Of a stretch of 64,000 nt of DNA, positions 10,501 through 18,612 are shown piece by piece (position 1 is the first letter of the stretch; the number at the start of each line of letters is the position of its first letter). The notes beneath the pieces were generated by a model. That model was not told where the DNA came from and searched no databases. It saw only the letters and a program-made list of their open reading frames with translations. The translations under genes and the position numbers were made by a program. Source of the DNA: Shewanella sp. Choline-02u-19 (lineage in GTDB: Bacteria; Pseudomonadota; Gammaproteobacteria; Enterobacterales; Shewanellaceae); contig NZ_PJBE01000013.1 of NCBI RefSeq assembly GCF_002836205.1, forward strand, positions 434,001 through 498,000, read 5' to 3'.

Positions 10501-12900
10501 GAAGAGTTTGCTTTAGAGCTGCACTTTAGTGAGCCAGTTACAGGGTTGACACTAGAGGACCTACAAATAGAAAACGGTACGGCAGTGAGTTTGACGGGTG
10601 ATGAACAGGAATATGTACTGAAAGGCTCTGTACTGACTGTTGGTCGTGATGTACTGGTCCAGTTACCTGCTGATGCTGTTCAAGATAGTGCTGAGAACGG
10701 TAATCTGGCATCAACTAACTTTGCCTACGCAACCAACAGCCCTGGTAGTGTCCGTATTGACGGTTATCTGGTTGAAGAGCAAACGATAACTGCTGTGATT
10801 GACGACATTGATGGAACGACAGCAACAGAACATAGCTATCAATGGTTTAGACATTCAGATGAACAGACATCATTGATAGGCACCGATGATGATTTCTATG
10901 TGTTATCGATTGAAGATGTTGGTAGTAGCCTATCTGTCGAGGCTAATTATGTTGATGATGCTGGTAGGGCTGAAATTGTTATGTCGGAGGCATCCACAAT
11001 TGTGCAAACGATACCTGAGTATGCATTGTCATTGATTAGTGAATATGCCGAGCTTGGCGGTGAAACCGTAGATCTCATTGCGCAAGTTTATATTGATGCA
11101 GGTGTAAGCAGTGTTTCACTAGAACAATTGAATGCAATCTTGGCATTGCTAAATAATGCAGTAGCACACTATGCAACAGCAGATATTGACGAAGTGGCTG
11201 AAGTCGAGGCACTGATTATGCTTATTATGCTTGGGCAAGATAGTGATGGTGACGGTATGCCTAACTTGGTGGAAACAGATGTCGATACCGATGGTGATGG
11301 AATCGATGATGCTAATGATGAGGATTCAGATAATGATGGTGTGAGTGATGGGGTTGAATTTTCGATTGTAATGGTACTTGAGCAAAGCAGTGCGAGTTCT
11401 GTATCGATAGCAAAAGTGCAGCAGTCCAGTACAAGGGCAGCAGAAAGTAATAGTGGAACATCTGATAGCGATCAAGATGGTATTGTTGATTTCTTCGATG
11501 CGGATGTCGATGGCGATAATGTCATTGATCAAGGGCGAGTGGATATTAACTTTGATGGCGTCGATGACGGGTTAAACTCACTTGATGCTGTCATTAAAAA
11601 GTTGGCTAAGTTGGATATGGACATAGACTTAAGCCCAAATCATCTTGATCTGGACTCTGATAATGATGGTGTTGCAGATGTATTAGAAGCAGGGCTAGAA
11701 GATGCTGACAGTGATGGTTTCAATGACTATTCTGATCAGCTGATAAAAACAATAGGCGAGCTGATTGATACTAATAGCGATAGTCATCCGGATCTATTGC
11801 AGTTGAGTAGCGACGGTGAGCAATTTGATTTAATTAATGCGGGTTTGCCGGAATCATTAGATACAAATCAAGATGGTATCCTTGATGACACCATCGATAT
11901 GGATAACGATGGCTTAGTGGATGTGATTGATGGCGCCGTTGGGGCATTTGGTAGCTTACCGGATCTCGATGGCGATGGTTACGCAAACCATGCTGATGAT
12001 GATGATGACGGAGATGGAATCCCTGATATTGAAGAGAATCCACAACAGCAGTACTTCACTGGGTTTGATGCAGATGCTGACGGGATTGACGATGGGGTAG
12101 ATTATGATGTCAACGGTGTTATTTCAGGCACTGATAATGATGGTAATGGAGTCAGGGATGATAGAGAAATGTTAGATACTGATAATGATGGCTTGGCCGA
12201 TCATTTAGATATTGACTCAGATGGCGACGGTATCAAGGATACTAATGATCTGGCTAATAATAATGGGATCGATGGTAAAACAATTACCGGTGGTGGTTCT
12301 ATGGGGTACTCGGGTCTTATGGTACTTGTTCTGCTTGCGATGCTACGTCAACGAAAAGTATATGTTTTAAAAATAGTGCCGATTTTTGTGCTTATTACAA
12401 TGGGTGTGGCTTTACCTGCCCAGGCTGAGTACTCGATAGGTGCTGGACTTGGGGCTGTTAATCTTGAACCTACATTTTACACTGAGATAGACAAAGATAA
12501 TGATTACGACTTCTCTTACAATCTTGAGCTTGGCTATGGTTTTTCAAAAAACTGGTGGCTTAAATTAAGAGGTGTCGATCTTGGCCAAGTGGATTTGAGT
12601 CAAAATAGCCGTGTTAGTGCTGAGATTGATTATAAAGGTGTAGCGCTATTTGCTCAGTACCAGATGCCTATCTTTACTGACTCAGGCTTTGAAATTTATG
12701 GTTTGGCTGGAGTTAGCTGGTTAGAGACTAAAAGTAGTGGGCCGATCAATATTGATGATAATAGTGATCAGCAGTTTGCTGCCGGTGCTGGGCTATATTA
12801 TGGATTTAATCAAGATAATGGTTTGGCACTTGAATGGGTATCTTACGCTGAAGATGTATGGGTAATAGGACTGCAATATACTAGCCGTTTTGGCGGCTAA
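4543..12900 (+). CDS. Giant repetitive surface protein fused to an outer-membrane beta-barrel
   Basis: 2785 residues. A signal peptide ends near ALLLSLMLMTQAHA. Residues about 25-215 look like a LamG/concanavalin jellyroll, and 255-420 like a cadherin-type domain starting YTENDSVTQIDPAATVLD. From residue 658 (base 6514) there are 13 near-identical 94-residue Ig-like repeats in exact 282-base register, each with NINAAFTATF, FSESVTGFDAADI and SALITPTAAGS. Two diverged copies follow, to about residue 2065. Residues 2233-2570 are TSP3-like calcium repeats (DSDGDG, DTDGDGIDD). GGGSMGYSGLMVLVLLAML plus RQRK (from 2583) looks like a GlyGly-CTERM sorting tail. The frame continues through a second signal-like stretch (about 2607-2628, ending LPAQA) into a 157-residue OmpA-like barrel with a C-terminal aromatic-rich strand. 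It is probably an adhesin or biofilm matrix protein. Anchoring through its own barrel is inference. Confidence 0.85.
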   Translation: MKLIIAHCALLLSLMLMTQAHAVTEAISFDGGDYVEMTGIVPELTEVTSLSIVTWVKFDNVSQSQCFFSSSDAGLELCVDFNGEDDLANAIVVSEPGVLSKSPALSWAVGTWYQFAITFEVAGNGDFKIYRNGGLLSDDGQYSRATFIDILASEIVHLGKPSSYSVTAGYSSFSGDIDDFQIYNTTLSAADISSLYNGANPQEIAADTAGLISYWKMNDVVAPLVDSDDTGGHGGTFPGGSSNPTLSQTGIVSAVVSNTPPTISLASSTLSYTENDSVTQIDPAATVLDSDGDADWDGGTLKIQLTAESADEFSVSDLDGDGSVITINDYDILGNGTNIGSLSVSGGVVNNGAALTITFNSNATNTLVQEVLQSLHYRNVSDNPSTNNRTITVTATDTNAGTASATRTISVSAQNDDPLQTGSLPTDLSVTEDVPSNLDLSAVNVSDADGTSLTLIFTTDAGTLLVADGAAGSVTETGSGTNIITLTGTPTNVNTYLDTASNLKYLGILNAAGNDVAVLTLEVNDGGNTGSGGGGNITIGSINIDITAVNDAPTHISLTGTSINQSDTAAGADIGTINAVDVDDVSFIYSLVAQGVSDSGSCGTGNDVNNVLFQVTGTALETAAVVDSGSYKLCLQVSDALSTYQIAFSIDVNDDGAPSLSITGASGNINAAFTASFTFNESVTGFDAADIAVSNASVTNFSGSGASYSALITPTAAGSVTVDVAANAAIDGASNGNTAAVQLTATYDASKPSVLISGASGNINAAFTATFAFSESVTGFDAADISVSNAGVSNFSGSGDSYSALITPTAAGSVTVDVAANAAIDGASNGNTAAVQLTATYDASKPSLTITGASGNINAAFTATFAFSESVTGFDAADISVSNAGVSNFSGSGDSYSALITPTAAGSVTVDVAANAAIDLASNGNTAAVQLTATYDASKPSLTIAGASGNINAAFTATFAFSESVTGFDAADISVSNAGVSNFSGSGSSYSALITPTAAGSFTVDVAANIAVDSASNGNTAAVQLTATYDASKPSLTIAGASGNINAAFTATFAFSESVTGFDAADISVSNAGVSNFSGSGDSYSALITPTAAGSVTVDVAANAAIDLASNGSTAAVQLTATYDASKPSLTIAGASGNINAAFTATFAFSESVTGFDTADISVSNAGVSNFSGSGDSYSALITPTAAGSVTVDVAADAAIDGASNGNTAAVQLTATYDASKPSLTIGGASGNINAAFTATFTFSESVTGFDAADISVSNAGVSNFSGSGDSYSALITPTAAGSIMVDVAANAAMDLASNGNTAAVQLTATYDASKPSLTIAGASGNINAAFTATFAFSESVTGFDAADISVSNAGVSNFSGSGDSYSALITPTAAGSVTVDVAANAAMDLASNGNTAAVQLTATYDASKPSLTIGGASGNINAAFTATFTFSESVTGFDAADISVSNAGVSNFSGSGGSYSALITPTAAGSVTVDVAANAAMDLASNGNTAAVQFTATYDASKPSVLISGTSGNINAEFTASFTFSESVTGFDAADIALSNATISSFTGSGKTYSALITPTAAGSVTVDVAADAAIDGASNGNTAAVQFTATYDASQPSLTIAGASGNINAAFTATFTFSESVTGFDAADIALSNATISSFTGSGKTYSALITPTAAGSVTVDVAANAAIDGASNGNTAAAQFTATYDASQPSLTISGASGYINAEFTASFTFSESVTGFDATDIALSNATVSSFTGSGKTYSALITPSAAGSVTVDVAADAAIDGASNGNTAAVQLTATYDASQPSVTISGASGYINAAFTATFTFSDSVTGFDAIDIAASNAGVSNFSGSGKAYSALITPTAAGSVTVDVAANIAVDSASNGNTAAVQLTAIYDASQPSLTISGASGYINAAFIATFSFSEDVEDFDITDIELTNATLSQWSAERLNFTVLVTPIEQGEVSLQVKESVATDKSGRTNLASDIFKVNFDSVQPEVTLAILEMEVREEFALELHFSEPVTGLTLEDLQIENGTAVSLTGDEQEYVLKGSVLTVGRDVLVQLPADAVQDSAENGNLASTNFAYATNSPGSVRIDGYLVEEQTITAVIDDIDGTTATEHSYQWFRHSDEQTSLIGTDDDFYVLSIEDVGSSLSVEANYVDDAGRAEIVMSEASTIVQTIPEYALSLISEYAELGGETVDLIAQVYIDAGVSSVSLEQLNAILALLNNAVAHYATADIDEVAEVEALIMLIMLGQDSDGDGMPNLVETDVDTDGDGIDDANDEDSDNDGVSDGVEFSIVMVLEQSSASSVSIAKVQQSSTRAAESNSGTSDSDQDGIVDFFDADVDGDNVIDQGRVDINFDGVDDGLNSLDAVIKKLAKLDMDIDLSPNHLDLDSDNDGVADVLEAGLEDADSDGFNDYSDQLIKTIGELIDTNSDSHPDLLQLSSDGEQFDLINAGLPESLDTNQDGILDDTIDMDNDGLVDVIDGAVGAFGSLPDLDGDGYANHADDDDDGDGIPDIEENPQQQYFTGFDADADGIDDGVDYDVNGVISGTDNDGNGVRDDREMLDTDNDGLADHLDIDSDGDGIKDTNDLANNNGIDGKTITGGGSMGYSGLMVLVLLAMLRQRKVYVLKIVPIFVLITMGVALPAQAEYSIGAGLGAVNLEPTFYTEIDKDNDYDFSYNLELGYGFSKNWWLKLRGVDLGQVDLSQNSRVSAEIDYKGVALFAQYQMPIFTDSGFEIYGLAGVSWLETKSSGPINIDDNSDQQFAAGAGLYYGFNQDNGLALEWVSYAEDVWVIGLQYTSRFGG
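6514..10179 (+). repeat. Tandem array of 13 units of 282 bp
   Basis: Unit starts fall at 6514, 6796, 7078, 7360, 7642, 7924, 8206, 8488, 8770, 9052, 9334, 9616 and 9898, always 282 bases apart with no insertion or deletion. Each unit encodes one 94-residue Ig-like domain. Units 10-12 form a subtype (SNATISSFTGSGKTYSAL or near variants), while most others read SNAGVSNFSGSG. A diverged fourteenth unit starts at 10180. The near-identity over long blocks points to recent homogenisation. Confidence 0.95.
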
Positions 12901-12970
12901 CTTCTGGTTAATGAGATGTTTGTGTCGGTGCTTATTTGTACGTATAGCGAGTCACTTAGATAACGGATAT

Positions 12971-13014
12971 AAAAAAGCGGTTGTTTGCTACATGAGCAAT
13001 ACAACCGCTTTTTT
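12971..13014. terminator. Bidirectional hairpin terminator
   Basis: A 14-bp perfect inverted repeat has A6 at its left edge and T6 at its right edge, with a 16-nt loop. It lies between the convergent surface-protein gene and fadE. Confidence 0.9.
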
Positions 13015-13027
13015 GATTTTTTTAGAT

Positions 13028-15265
13028 TTAGTTAGCGATTTTTAGGTCGGCTTTTTCTGTGATTAAGTTCATATCAAAATCAAACTCATCAACACGGATA
13101 GCACGTTCACGCTTCAAGTTATAGTCTTGCAGCTGCTTGTGCTCGCTGTCATTAATCACCTTAGCGGTTAACGCTGCATCAAGTGTTAACGAGAACTTGA
13201 TACCAGGCTTAAAGGTACGTGCTCTAATGGCTTTCTTTACCTTAGCTAACATTGGCAAACATTCCATCTTAGCCAGATAGGCTTGTTCATTGATGTAGTT
13301 ACCGTCGCCCGCAACAGGTTTAACCAAGTGGGTTAGGTTTTTCTTAAACGCTGTATTTAGCTGTGCTTGTTCAGCAAGTTCGCGCACTAAGTTATCGTTT
13401 ATTTTCTGCATCTTAGGTGAATAAGTTACAGTGATCAGGCGCATAAACTTACGTGTCGATGATGATGGGAAGTTGTCCAAAAAGTCCAATAGCGCTTTTT
13501 CGGCTTGGCATAGTGACCAGCGAGTGGCGTAGTGGAAGTATGGCGCCGCTTCAGCACGCTGCTCTGCAGGTAGCTTTTGCTCGTAATAACGGATAGAAGC
13601 CATTGCAGCATAAAGATAGCTCATCACATCGCCTAAACGGGCTGACAGCATCTCTGCTTGCTTTAACTTTCCGCCAAGCACCAGTAGTGAAAAGTCTGCA
13701 TAAACGGCGAGTTTTGATGCCAGTTTATGAACAGATTGCTCATAGGGTTTAACTTCTGCAAGTTGAGAACTCGCGCCAGCAGTGAAAGGCAGTAAACCTA
13801 ATTTGAATGCACGTAGGCTGTTGCCAACACTGTAACCAACGGTTTTGCGTAAAATACTGTTGAACTCTTTATCTGCATGCTTTTCGTTTGAGTGAATAGA
13901 CTCAACCATGCTTTGCAAATAAGGATGACAACGCATAACGCCTTGACCGAAAATCATCAGGTTACGGGTAAGAATGTTGGCGCCTTCCACGGTAATGGCA
14001 ATTGGCTGGGCGATATAACCAGAAGCCAATGTATTTTGTGGGCCATTTTGAATCGCTTTACCGGCTTGAATATCCATTGCTGAATCAAGTACGTCGCGGC
14101 CAAGCTCTGTCATGTGATATTTTGCAATTGCAGTCACAACCGATGGCTTCAGGCCTAAACCTAATCCTTCGGTGGTTAATACACGCATTGATTCTAGTAA
14201 GTAAGTCTTGCCAGCAATGTCAGCAAGCTTTTCTTGAATACCTTCAAATTTACCAATCGATAAACCAAATTGCTCACGCACTGCTGCGTACTCAGTCGAT
14301 GATTTAAATGAGCACTGGCCAACAGAGACACCCAGTGCAGGCAGTGAAATACCGCGACCAGCACCTAGACATGCTACGAGCATTGCCCAGCCGCGACCGA
14401 TATTTTTCTGGCCACCAATGATGAAATCCATTGGGATAAAGACATTTTCGCCACGCGTAGTACCGTTGTAGAAACTCATCCCCATTGGGTCATGACGATT
14501 ACCTAGTTGCACACCTGGGTGAGACTTAGGGATTAAGGCACAGGTAATACCAAGGTTTTCTTTACCGCCGAGTATTCCGTTTGGATCTTCGACTTTAAAG
14601 GCGAGGCCTAACACACTCGCGATAGGGGCTAGCGTGATATAGCGCTTGTCCCATGTAACACTCAAACCGAGTACTTGCTCGCCATCATATTCACCCATAG
14701 TCACAGTGCCGACATCTGGAATACCGCCAGCGTCTGAGCCCGCTTCTGGGCTCGTTAGGGCAAAACATGGGATCTCTTGGCCTTTAGCAAGGCGGGGTAA
14801 CCAATAATCTTGTTGTTGTGATGTACCGTAATGCATCAACAATTCGCCAGGGCCTAATGAGTTAGGCACCATAACGGTAACGGCTACGGCCGAGCTTTTA
14901 GCAGCAATGGTGCCAACAATGGTTGAGTTGGCATAAGGACTAAATTCAAGACCACCAAATGATTTTGGGATAATAAGAGAGAAAAATTTATTCTCTTTTA
15001 AAAAGTTAAGAATATTTTCTGGTAGATGTTTACTGCGCTGAATTTCAAAGTCGTCGACCATTTCAATTAAGGTCTGCACTGGGCCATCGAGAAAGGCTTG
15101 CTCATCAGCGGATAGTGTTGCAACCGGAATGTCACGTAGCGCAGCAAAATCAGGAACACCTTGATAGATAGAACCCTCTAGCCATACATCACCAGCGTCG
15201 AGTGCTTCTTGCTCAGTGGTAGAAATGCTTGGTAGTACTTTTTTTAGTTTAGTTCTTATGCTCAT
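13028..15265 (-). CDS. fadE: Acyl-CoA dehydrogenase, FadE type
   Basis: Flavoprotein catalysing the first step of fatty-acid beta-oxidation, acyl-CoA to trans-2-enoyl-CoA. About 745 residues, in the size class of the large FadE proteins. Visible are the N-terminal helical domain (IIPKSFGGLEFSPYANS), the FAD/substrate segment CFALTSPEAGSDAGG, the middle beta domain with YITLAPIASVLGLAF, and the long C-terminal extension typical of FadE. The frame opens at a GTG at 15298. The ATG at 15265 (MSIRTKLKKVLPS) best matches remembered family starts, and an ATG at 15277 is also possible. It is monocistronic, with a terminator downstream and a PsrA-like site about 80 bases upstream, consistent with fatty-acid control. 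Confidence 0.9.
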   Translation of the reverse strand: MSIRTKLKKVLPSISTTEQEALDAGDVWLEGSIYQGVPDFAALRDIPVATLSADEQAFLDGPVQTLIEMVDDFEIQRSKHLPENILNFLKENKFFSLIIPKSFGGLEFSPYANSTIVGTIAAKSSAVAVTVMVPNSLGPGELLMHYGTSQQQDYWLPRLAKGQEIPCFALTSPEAGSDAGGIPDVGTVTMGEYDGEQVLGLSVTWDKRYITLAPIASVLGLAFKVEDPNGILGGKENLGITCALIPKSHPGVQLGNRHDPMGMSFYNGTTRGENVFIPMDFIIGGQKNIGRGWAMLVACLGAGRGISLPALGVSVGQCSFKSSTEYAAVREQFGLSIGKFEGIQEKLADIAGKTYLLESMRVLTTEGLGLGLKPSVVTAIAKYHMTELGRDVLDSAMDIQAGKAIQNGPQNTLASGYIAQPIAITVEGANILTRNLMIFGQGVMRCHPYLQSMVESIHSNEKHADKEFNSILRKTVGYSVGNSLRAFKLGLLPFTAGASSQLAEVKPYEQSVHKLASKLAVYADFSLLVLGGKLKQAEMLSARLGDVMSYLYAAMASIRYYEQKLPAEQRAEAAPYFHYATRWSLCQAEKALLDFLDNFPSSSTRKFMRLITVTYSPKMQKINDNLVRELAEQAQLNTAFKKNLTHLVKPVAGDGNYINEQAYLAKMECLPMLAKVKKAIRARTFKPGIKFSLTLDAALTAKVINDSEHKQLQDYNLKRERAIRVDEFDFDMNLITEKADLKIAN

Positions 15266-15344
15266 TTTGATGCTCATCCGACCAGAAGTATGAGTCACAT
15301 TACGTCACAAAATGCGCCATAGATCAAATTTTCAAACGATAAAT

Positions 15345-15360
15345 TTAAACACTTGTTTGG
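15345..15360. promoter_or_regulatory. PsrA-like operator upstream of fadE (candidate)
   Basis: AAAC-N4-GTTT at 15347-15358 fits the AAAC(N2-4)GTTT core known for PsrA, which controls beta-oxidation genes in gammaproteobacteria. It lies 80-95 bases upstream of the chosen fadE start, and a TCAAAC half-site is at 15332-15337. This is motif resemblance only. Confidence 0.4.
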
Positions 15361-15862
15361 ATTTTTATTTAAATAATAAAATTAACTATAAAAATTTCAT
15401 AAGCTTACGCGTGTACGCTGGAATTAAATTATTTTCATAGTGATATGAATTAATTGATTTAAATCAATATTATTCGATGATTAGTGATCGTTTCCTGACA
15501 GGAAAGGGTATAACAATATTGCCAATTAAGCCTGTGATTAGACATTTTTATCAAGGGAGGTGATGAGTGTTGTGCTGAGTTTTACAACATGGAATGGGTT
15601 TAATTAGCTTAAATTATTAACCGTCAAAGTTGATGTTGAGTTGGAAATAACAAATTGAATGAGTGCTATATCCGCAACAGTAAACGGGGGATATCAAAGT
15701 GTCGATTATGTCATTTTCTGCTGGAAAGTAGCGATGATGAATCACCGCGAGCTGCTACTAACGCGATAATCTGTTCGTTAGCAGCTTAATAATATCAGTC
15801 ATAGTCATTGAGTGTTTTTGAGGGAATTGTGGGGTCTGTGTATGACTCAAGACTCGTTATCT
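15361..15862. other. Intergenic region without a recognised gene
   Basis: AT-rich DNA between fadE, transcribed leftward from its left end, and the 3' end of the osmC-like gene. I see no convincing ORF, clear terminator or structured RNA. A short plus-strand ORF starting near 15812 is antisense to the osmC-like gene and was rejected. Confidence 0.5.
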
Positions 15863-16339
15863 TCACTCGTTATCGGTACTTGCGGTATTGTCGGTCGTGA
15901 TCTCTACAAGGGTTTCGTTGTTAAGGCTATTGGCAATAAAGCAATTGGCATGAGATTTCTCATGGATTTTTTTAATGACCTCATCACTGACTTCAATGCC
16001 CGCAGCAAATACGATTTTGGGGTTTAGCGTCATTTTATTTACAAATAACTTCCCCTGTGCATTTTTACCTAACTCAGCTTTAGCGTGGTCACTATAAGAG
16101 ACAACAGCCAAACGTTTTAAGTGAGCAATCGTTAAAAACGTCAACATATGGCAGGAAGATAATGCCGCCAGTAGACTCTCTTCAGGATTAATAAATTGGC
16201 TATTACCACTGTACTCAGGTGCTGATGATGCATTAACTTGTTGGCCACTACCAAAGTTAATTGTATGGTCACGGCAAAATGCAGTTGGCTCGTTTACAGC
16301 AGCTTCGCTGCTCCAGTTTAAGTGTATATTAAAGCTCAT
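15863..16339 (-). CDS. OsmC family peroxiredoxin-like protein
   Basis: About 158 residues with the OsmC/Ohr fold. The family's two redox cysteines are visible in ALSSCHMLTFL and SHANCFIANS, and the N-terminal MSFNIHLNW and the EYSGNSQFINPEESLLAALS segment fit OsmC-type proteins. These are cytosolic thiol peroxidases that reduce organic hydroperoxides. The frame is open up to a TTG at 16393, but the ATG at 16339 matches the family N-terminus. It lies 87 bases downstream of an AraC-type regulator on the same strand, so co-transcription is plausible. The exact subfamily (OsmC, Ohr or YhfA-like) is not settled. Confidence 0.85.
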   Translation of the reverse strand: MSFNIHLNWSSEAAVNEPTAFCRDHTINFGSGQQVNASSAPEYSGNSQFINPEESLLAALSSCHMLTFLTIAHLKRLAVVSYSDHAKAELGKNAQGKLFVNKMTLNPKIVFAAGIEVSDEVIKKIHEKSHANCFIANSLNNETLVEITTDNTASTDNE

Positions 16340-16426
16340 ACTGATTGCTCGCTTATAAAAAATGAAAATAATGCTGCGTTCTTGTTGGGTCAATAAGCAT
16401 TATTGAAAGATGATGTTTTTTCTCGA

Positions 16427-17320
16427 TTAAGCTTCGGTATTGGCTCTTCTGCTAGAGCCTGGGCCATAGCCGAAATAGCGTTTAAATGCTTTAGCAAAAG
16501 TGATATCACTTTGATAACCCACATCAAGCGCTGTTTTATACACACTGTCCCCAGCGCGTAGTTGTTTTTGTGCTTGTGATAAACGTAAACGAGTGATGTA
16601 CTCTATCGGTGTCATATCGAGATAGGCTTTGAAATAGCTGGCAAAGCTGGCTCGTGAGTAACCACCCAGTTCGGCTAAGGTATTTACACTCCATGATTGA
16701 CACAAGTCTTGGCTAATAGCATTGAGTACTTTACTCATTTTTGGATCTTGTAGTGCTTTAAATAAGCCAATATTACTATGTTCATCATTCGATAACTTCC
16801 GTAATAAACTTAGAAAGAATACCTCACTAAGACGAGACAAAATCACATCATTAGCGAGTGAACCTAGCTTGGCTTCTTCAATTAAACTCTGCGTAATTCC
16901 AGTGAGTGCACCGCTTTGTTCCTGTTTACGGATCACCATACATGCGGGTAGCTGGCAAATAAGCGGGTGATTTTTGTCTTCACTAAAATCAAAATAACCA
17001 CAGATTAACCCCGTCGAATCTGATGGCTCATCAACCATAGGATATGCCACAAAACGGCTAATGGTTGCAGCGGCCTGCTCACTATTACTGCTGCTGATAA
17101 TGTGCGGTGCATCATGGGGAAATACCACTAAGTCACCAGCGGTAAGCTCTAGCGCTTTAATATCACCGCAATAGAGAAATGCTTGCCCTTGACTGACCAA
17201 ATGAAAACTCGCCAGACCGCTTCCTGAGGTGTCAGTACTCCATGTTTTACACAGTAACGAACGATGAAATATCGTGGCGTGAAGATGAAAATTTGAAAGT
17301 AAGCTATTAATGTTAAACAT
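16427..17320 (-). CDS. AraC family transcriptional regulator with cupin sensor domain
   Basis: About 297 residues. The N-terminal part is a cupin sensor of the AraC-binding type, with FHLVSQGQAFLYC and LELTAGDLVVFPHDAPH as its barrel strands. The C-terminal 100 residues carry the two helix-turn-helix motifs, with WSVNTLAELGGYSRASFASYF and a second around VYKTALDVGYQSDITFAKAF. Known relatives bind a small ligand through the cupin. I chose the ATG at 17320 (MFNINSLLSNF), with GGGGA close upstream; the frame is open to 17377. It is divergent from the cupredoxin-like secreted protein and upstream of the osmC-like gene, its likely targets by position. Confidence 0.88.
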   Translation of the reverse strand: MFNINSLLSNFHLHATIFHRSLLCKTWSTDTSGSGLASFHLVSQGQAFLYCGDIKALELTAGDLVVFPHDAPHIISSSNSEQAAATISRFVAYPMVDEPSDSTGLICGYFDFSEDKNHPLICQLPACMVIRKQEQSGALTGITQSLIEEAKLGSLANDVILSRLSEVFFLSLLRKLSNDEHSNIGLFKALQDPKMSKVLNAISQDLCQSWSVNTLAELGGYSRASFASYFKAYLDMTPIEYITRLRLSQAQKQLRAGDSVYKTALDVGYQSDITFAKAFKRYFGYGPGSSRRANTEA

Positions 17321-17537
17321 GGTTCCCCATCTATTGTGGCAATTCATCTTGTTATTTGGTGCTGTTAACTCACCCACTAACGAATGACTGTTCCATTGAT
17401 ACAGACGTTAGCACTATGCCAGAAGACCTTAATGATAAGATTAGACGATGAGACATAAAGCGCAGACGCTAAGGCATACAAAGCTGACGTTAATTTACCT
17501 ATTCTGTTAGTTCAAACACATCATTAAGGAATATAAA

Positions 17538-17918
17538 ATGAATAAGTTCATCACTCAGATAATGCTAATGACGGCACTCGTGTTTAGCTTTGCAACTTCA
17601 GCCGCAACTCCGACTCAAAATGCAGATGGGGTTGTCGAGATCTATCTCGACCAGCATGGCGGCTATTTCAGTGCTAAAGATACACTCGCATCACTAAAGC
17701 CCGGAAAGTATCAATTTATTATCACCAATAAGGCTGGCAAGCTGGTGGGTTTTCAACTGCAAAACTTCACCACTCATGAAGCGTTAGATATGTTTCCAAT
17801 TGAACCAGGAAAAACGCTTCGTAGCGACGTGGTTGAAGTCAGCGCTGAAGGTGTTCGATTTAGATGTCCAATTAACCCAACGCCATGGTATGACATGGAT
17901 AGTATTAAAGCGGGCTAA
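17538..17918 (+). CDS. Secreted cupredoxin-like small protein
   Basis: 126 residues with a clear signal peptide ending near SFATSAA, so the mature protein is periplasmic. The mature part has a beta-sandwich look: VVEIYLDQHGGYFSA, KPGKYQFIITNKAGKLVGFQL and KTLRSDVVEVSAEGVRFRC. The PGKYQFIITNKAG run resembles strands of cupredoxin-like domains. The usual copper ligand set (Cys-His-His/Met) is not evident: one Cys lies in RFRCPINPTPWYDM but there is no neighbouring His. It may therefore not bind a type 1 copper. It is divergent from the AraC regulator with about 217 bases between starts. Function unknown. Confidence 0.6.
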   Translation: MNKFITQIMLMTALVFSFATSAATPTQNADGVVEIYLDQHGGYFSAKDTLASLKPGKYQFIITNKAGKLVGFQLQNFTTHEALDMFPIEPGKTLRSDVVEVSAEGVRFRCPINPTPWYDMDSIKAG

Positions 17919-18051
17919 CCCTTAAATGATTAGCAGCTATTAAGCTCACAAAGTCGGTAATATAGAGAAGACCGATTAAGAGTAGATTAAATTTCTAGGT
18001 TATTGATAGACTGTTTAAATCTGTATTGCTTGTCATATTGTCCAGCTTAAA

Positions 18052-18100
18052 TTATAGATAGCAAAAAAGCCGCTTAATGCGGCTTCTTTGCTATCTATAA
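18052..18100. terminator. Bidirectional hairpin terminator
   Basis: 22-base arms (18052-18073 and 18079-18100) pair with a single mismatch around a 5-nt loop. It separates the cupredoxin-like gene (+) from the convergent gene at 18109-18612 (-). Confidence 0.88.
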
Positions 18101-18108
18101 ATAAAATG

Positions 18109-18612
18109 TTAGCTGTAAACGTTAATACTTTGCGATGTTTCTACATAGGTCTGCATAACCGCTGCTTGCTGCTGTTGGGCTTTATTATTGACGACAGCGG
18201 CTCGTGCATCATCATTGTTTGATAGATAATAAGCTGACGCTGGGGTTAGATTGCTGCTGCCTGTAGCCACTCCTGCTATATCTGCATAAAACTGATACTG
18301 AGCTTTGGCCTTTCTATAGTCAACGTAGTCGTCAACTTTCTCACCTTCATTGGGTAACTTTGGTGTTACAGGTAATATTTCTGCTTCATTGGCGACTGAA
18401 CTCGTTTTTTCAGCAGAACGACCTTGAGCGGCTAGCTCAATGGCACTGGCAGATAATGTCACTGTATCGCTTGATGCGACAGGGGAAATTGGTTGATCGC
18501 TGCTGGTATTGGCAAGTTGAGAATGACTGTCCGCAGTACTTTGCTGTAGGTTTTGACTGTTTAGTGTTTTGGACTGAGCCGCAGTATTGGAGAGCGCTTG
18601 TGAAACTTGCAT
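18109..18612 (-). CDS. Hypothetical Ser/Gln/Ala-rich protein
   Basis: 167 residues, not recognised. The first 80 residues are low-complexity Ser/Thr/Gln/Ala. SSDTVTLSASAIELAAQGRS resembles the DTVxLSxxA segments seen in some flagella-associated and FlgM-like proteins. The second half contains VDDYVDYRKAKAQYQFYAD, an AxxYYLSNNDDAR stretch and a Gln-rich tail. There is no signal peptide and no membrane segment. It starts with ATG at 18612 and stands alone, with a terminator at its end. The conserved-looking second half supports a real gene; a flagellar link is only a guess. Confidence 0.6.
   Translation of the reverse strand: MQVSQALSNTAAQSKTLNSQNLQQSTADSHSQLANTSSDQPISPVASSDTVTLSASAIELAAQGRSAEKTSSVANEAEILPVTPKLPNEGEKVDDYVDYRKAKAQYQFYADIAGVATGSSNLTPASAYYLSNNDDARAAVVNNKAQQQQAAVMQTYVETSQSINVYS

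Noticed and set aside
15812..16027. 71-codon plus-strand ORF
   Set aside because: It lies mostly antisense to the osmC-like gene and has no homology or good ribosome site.
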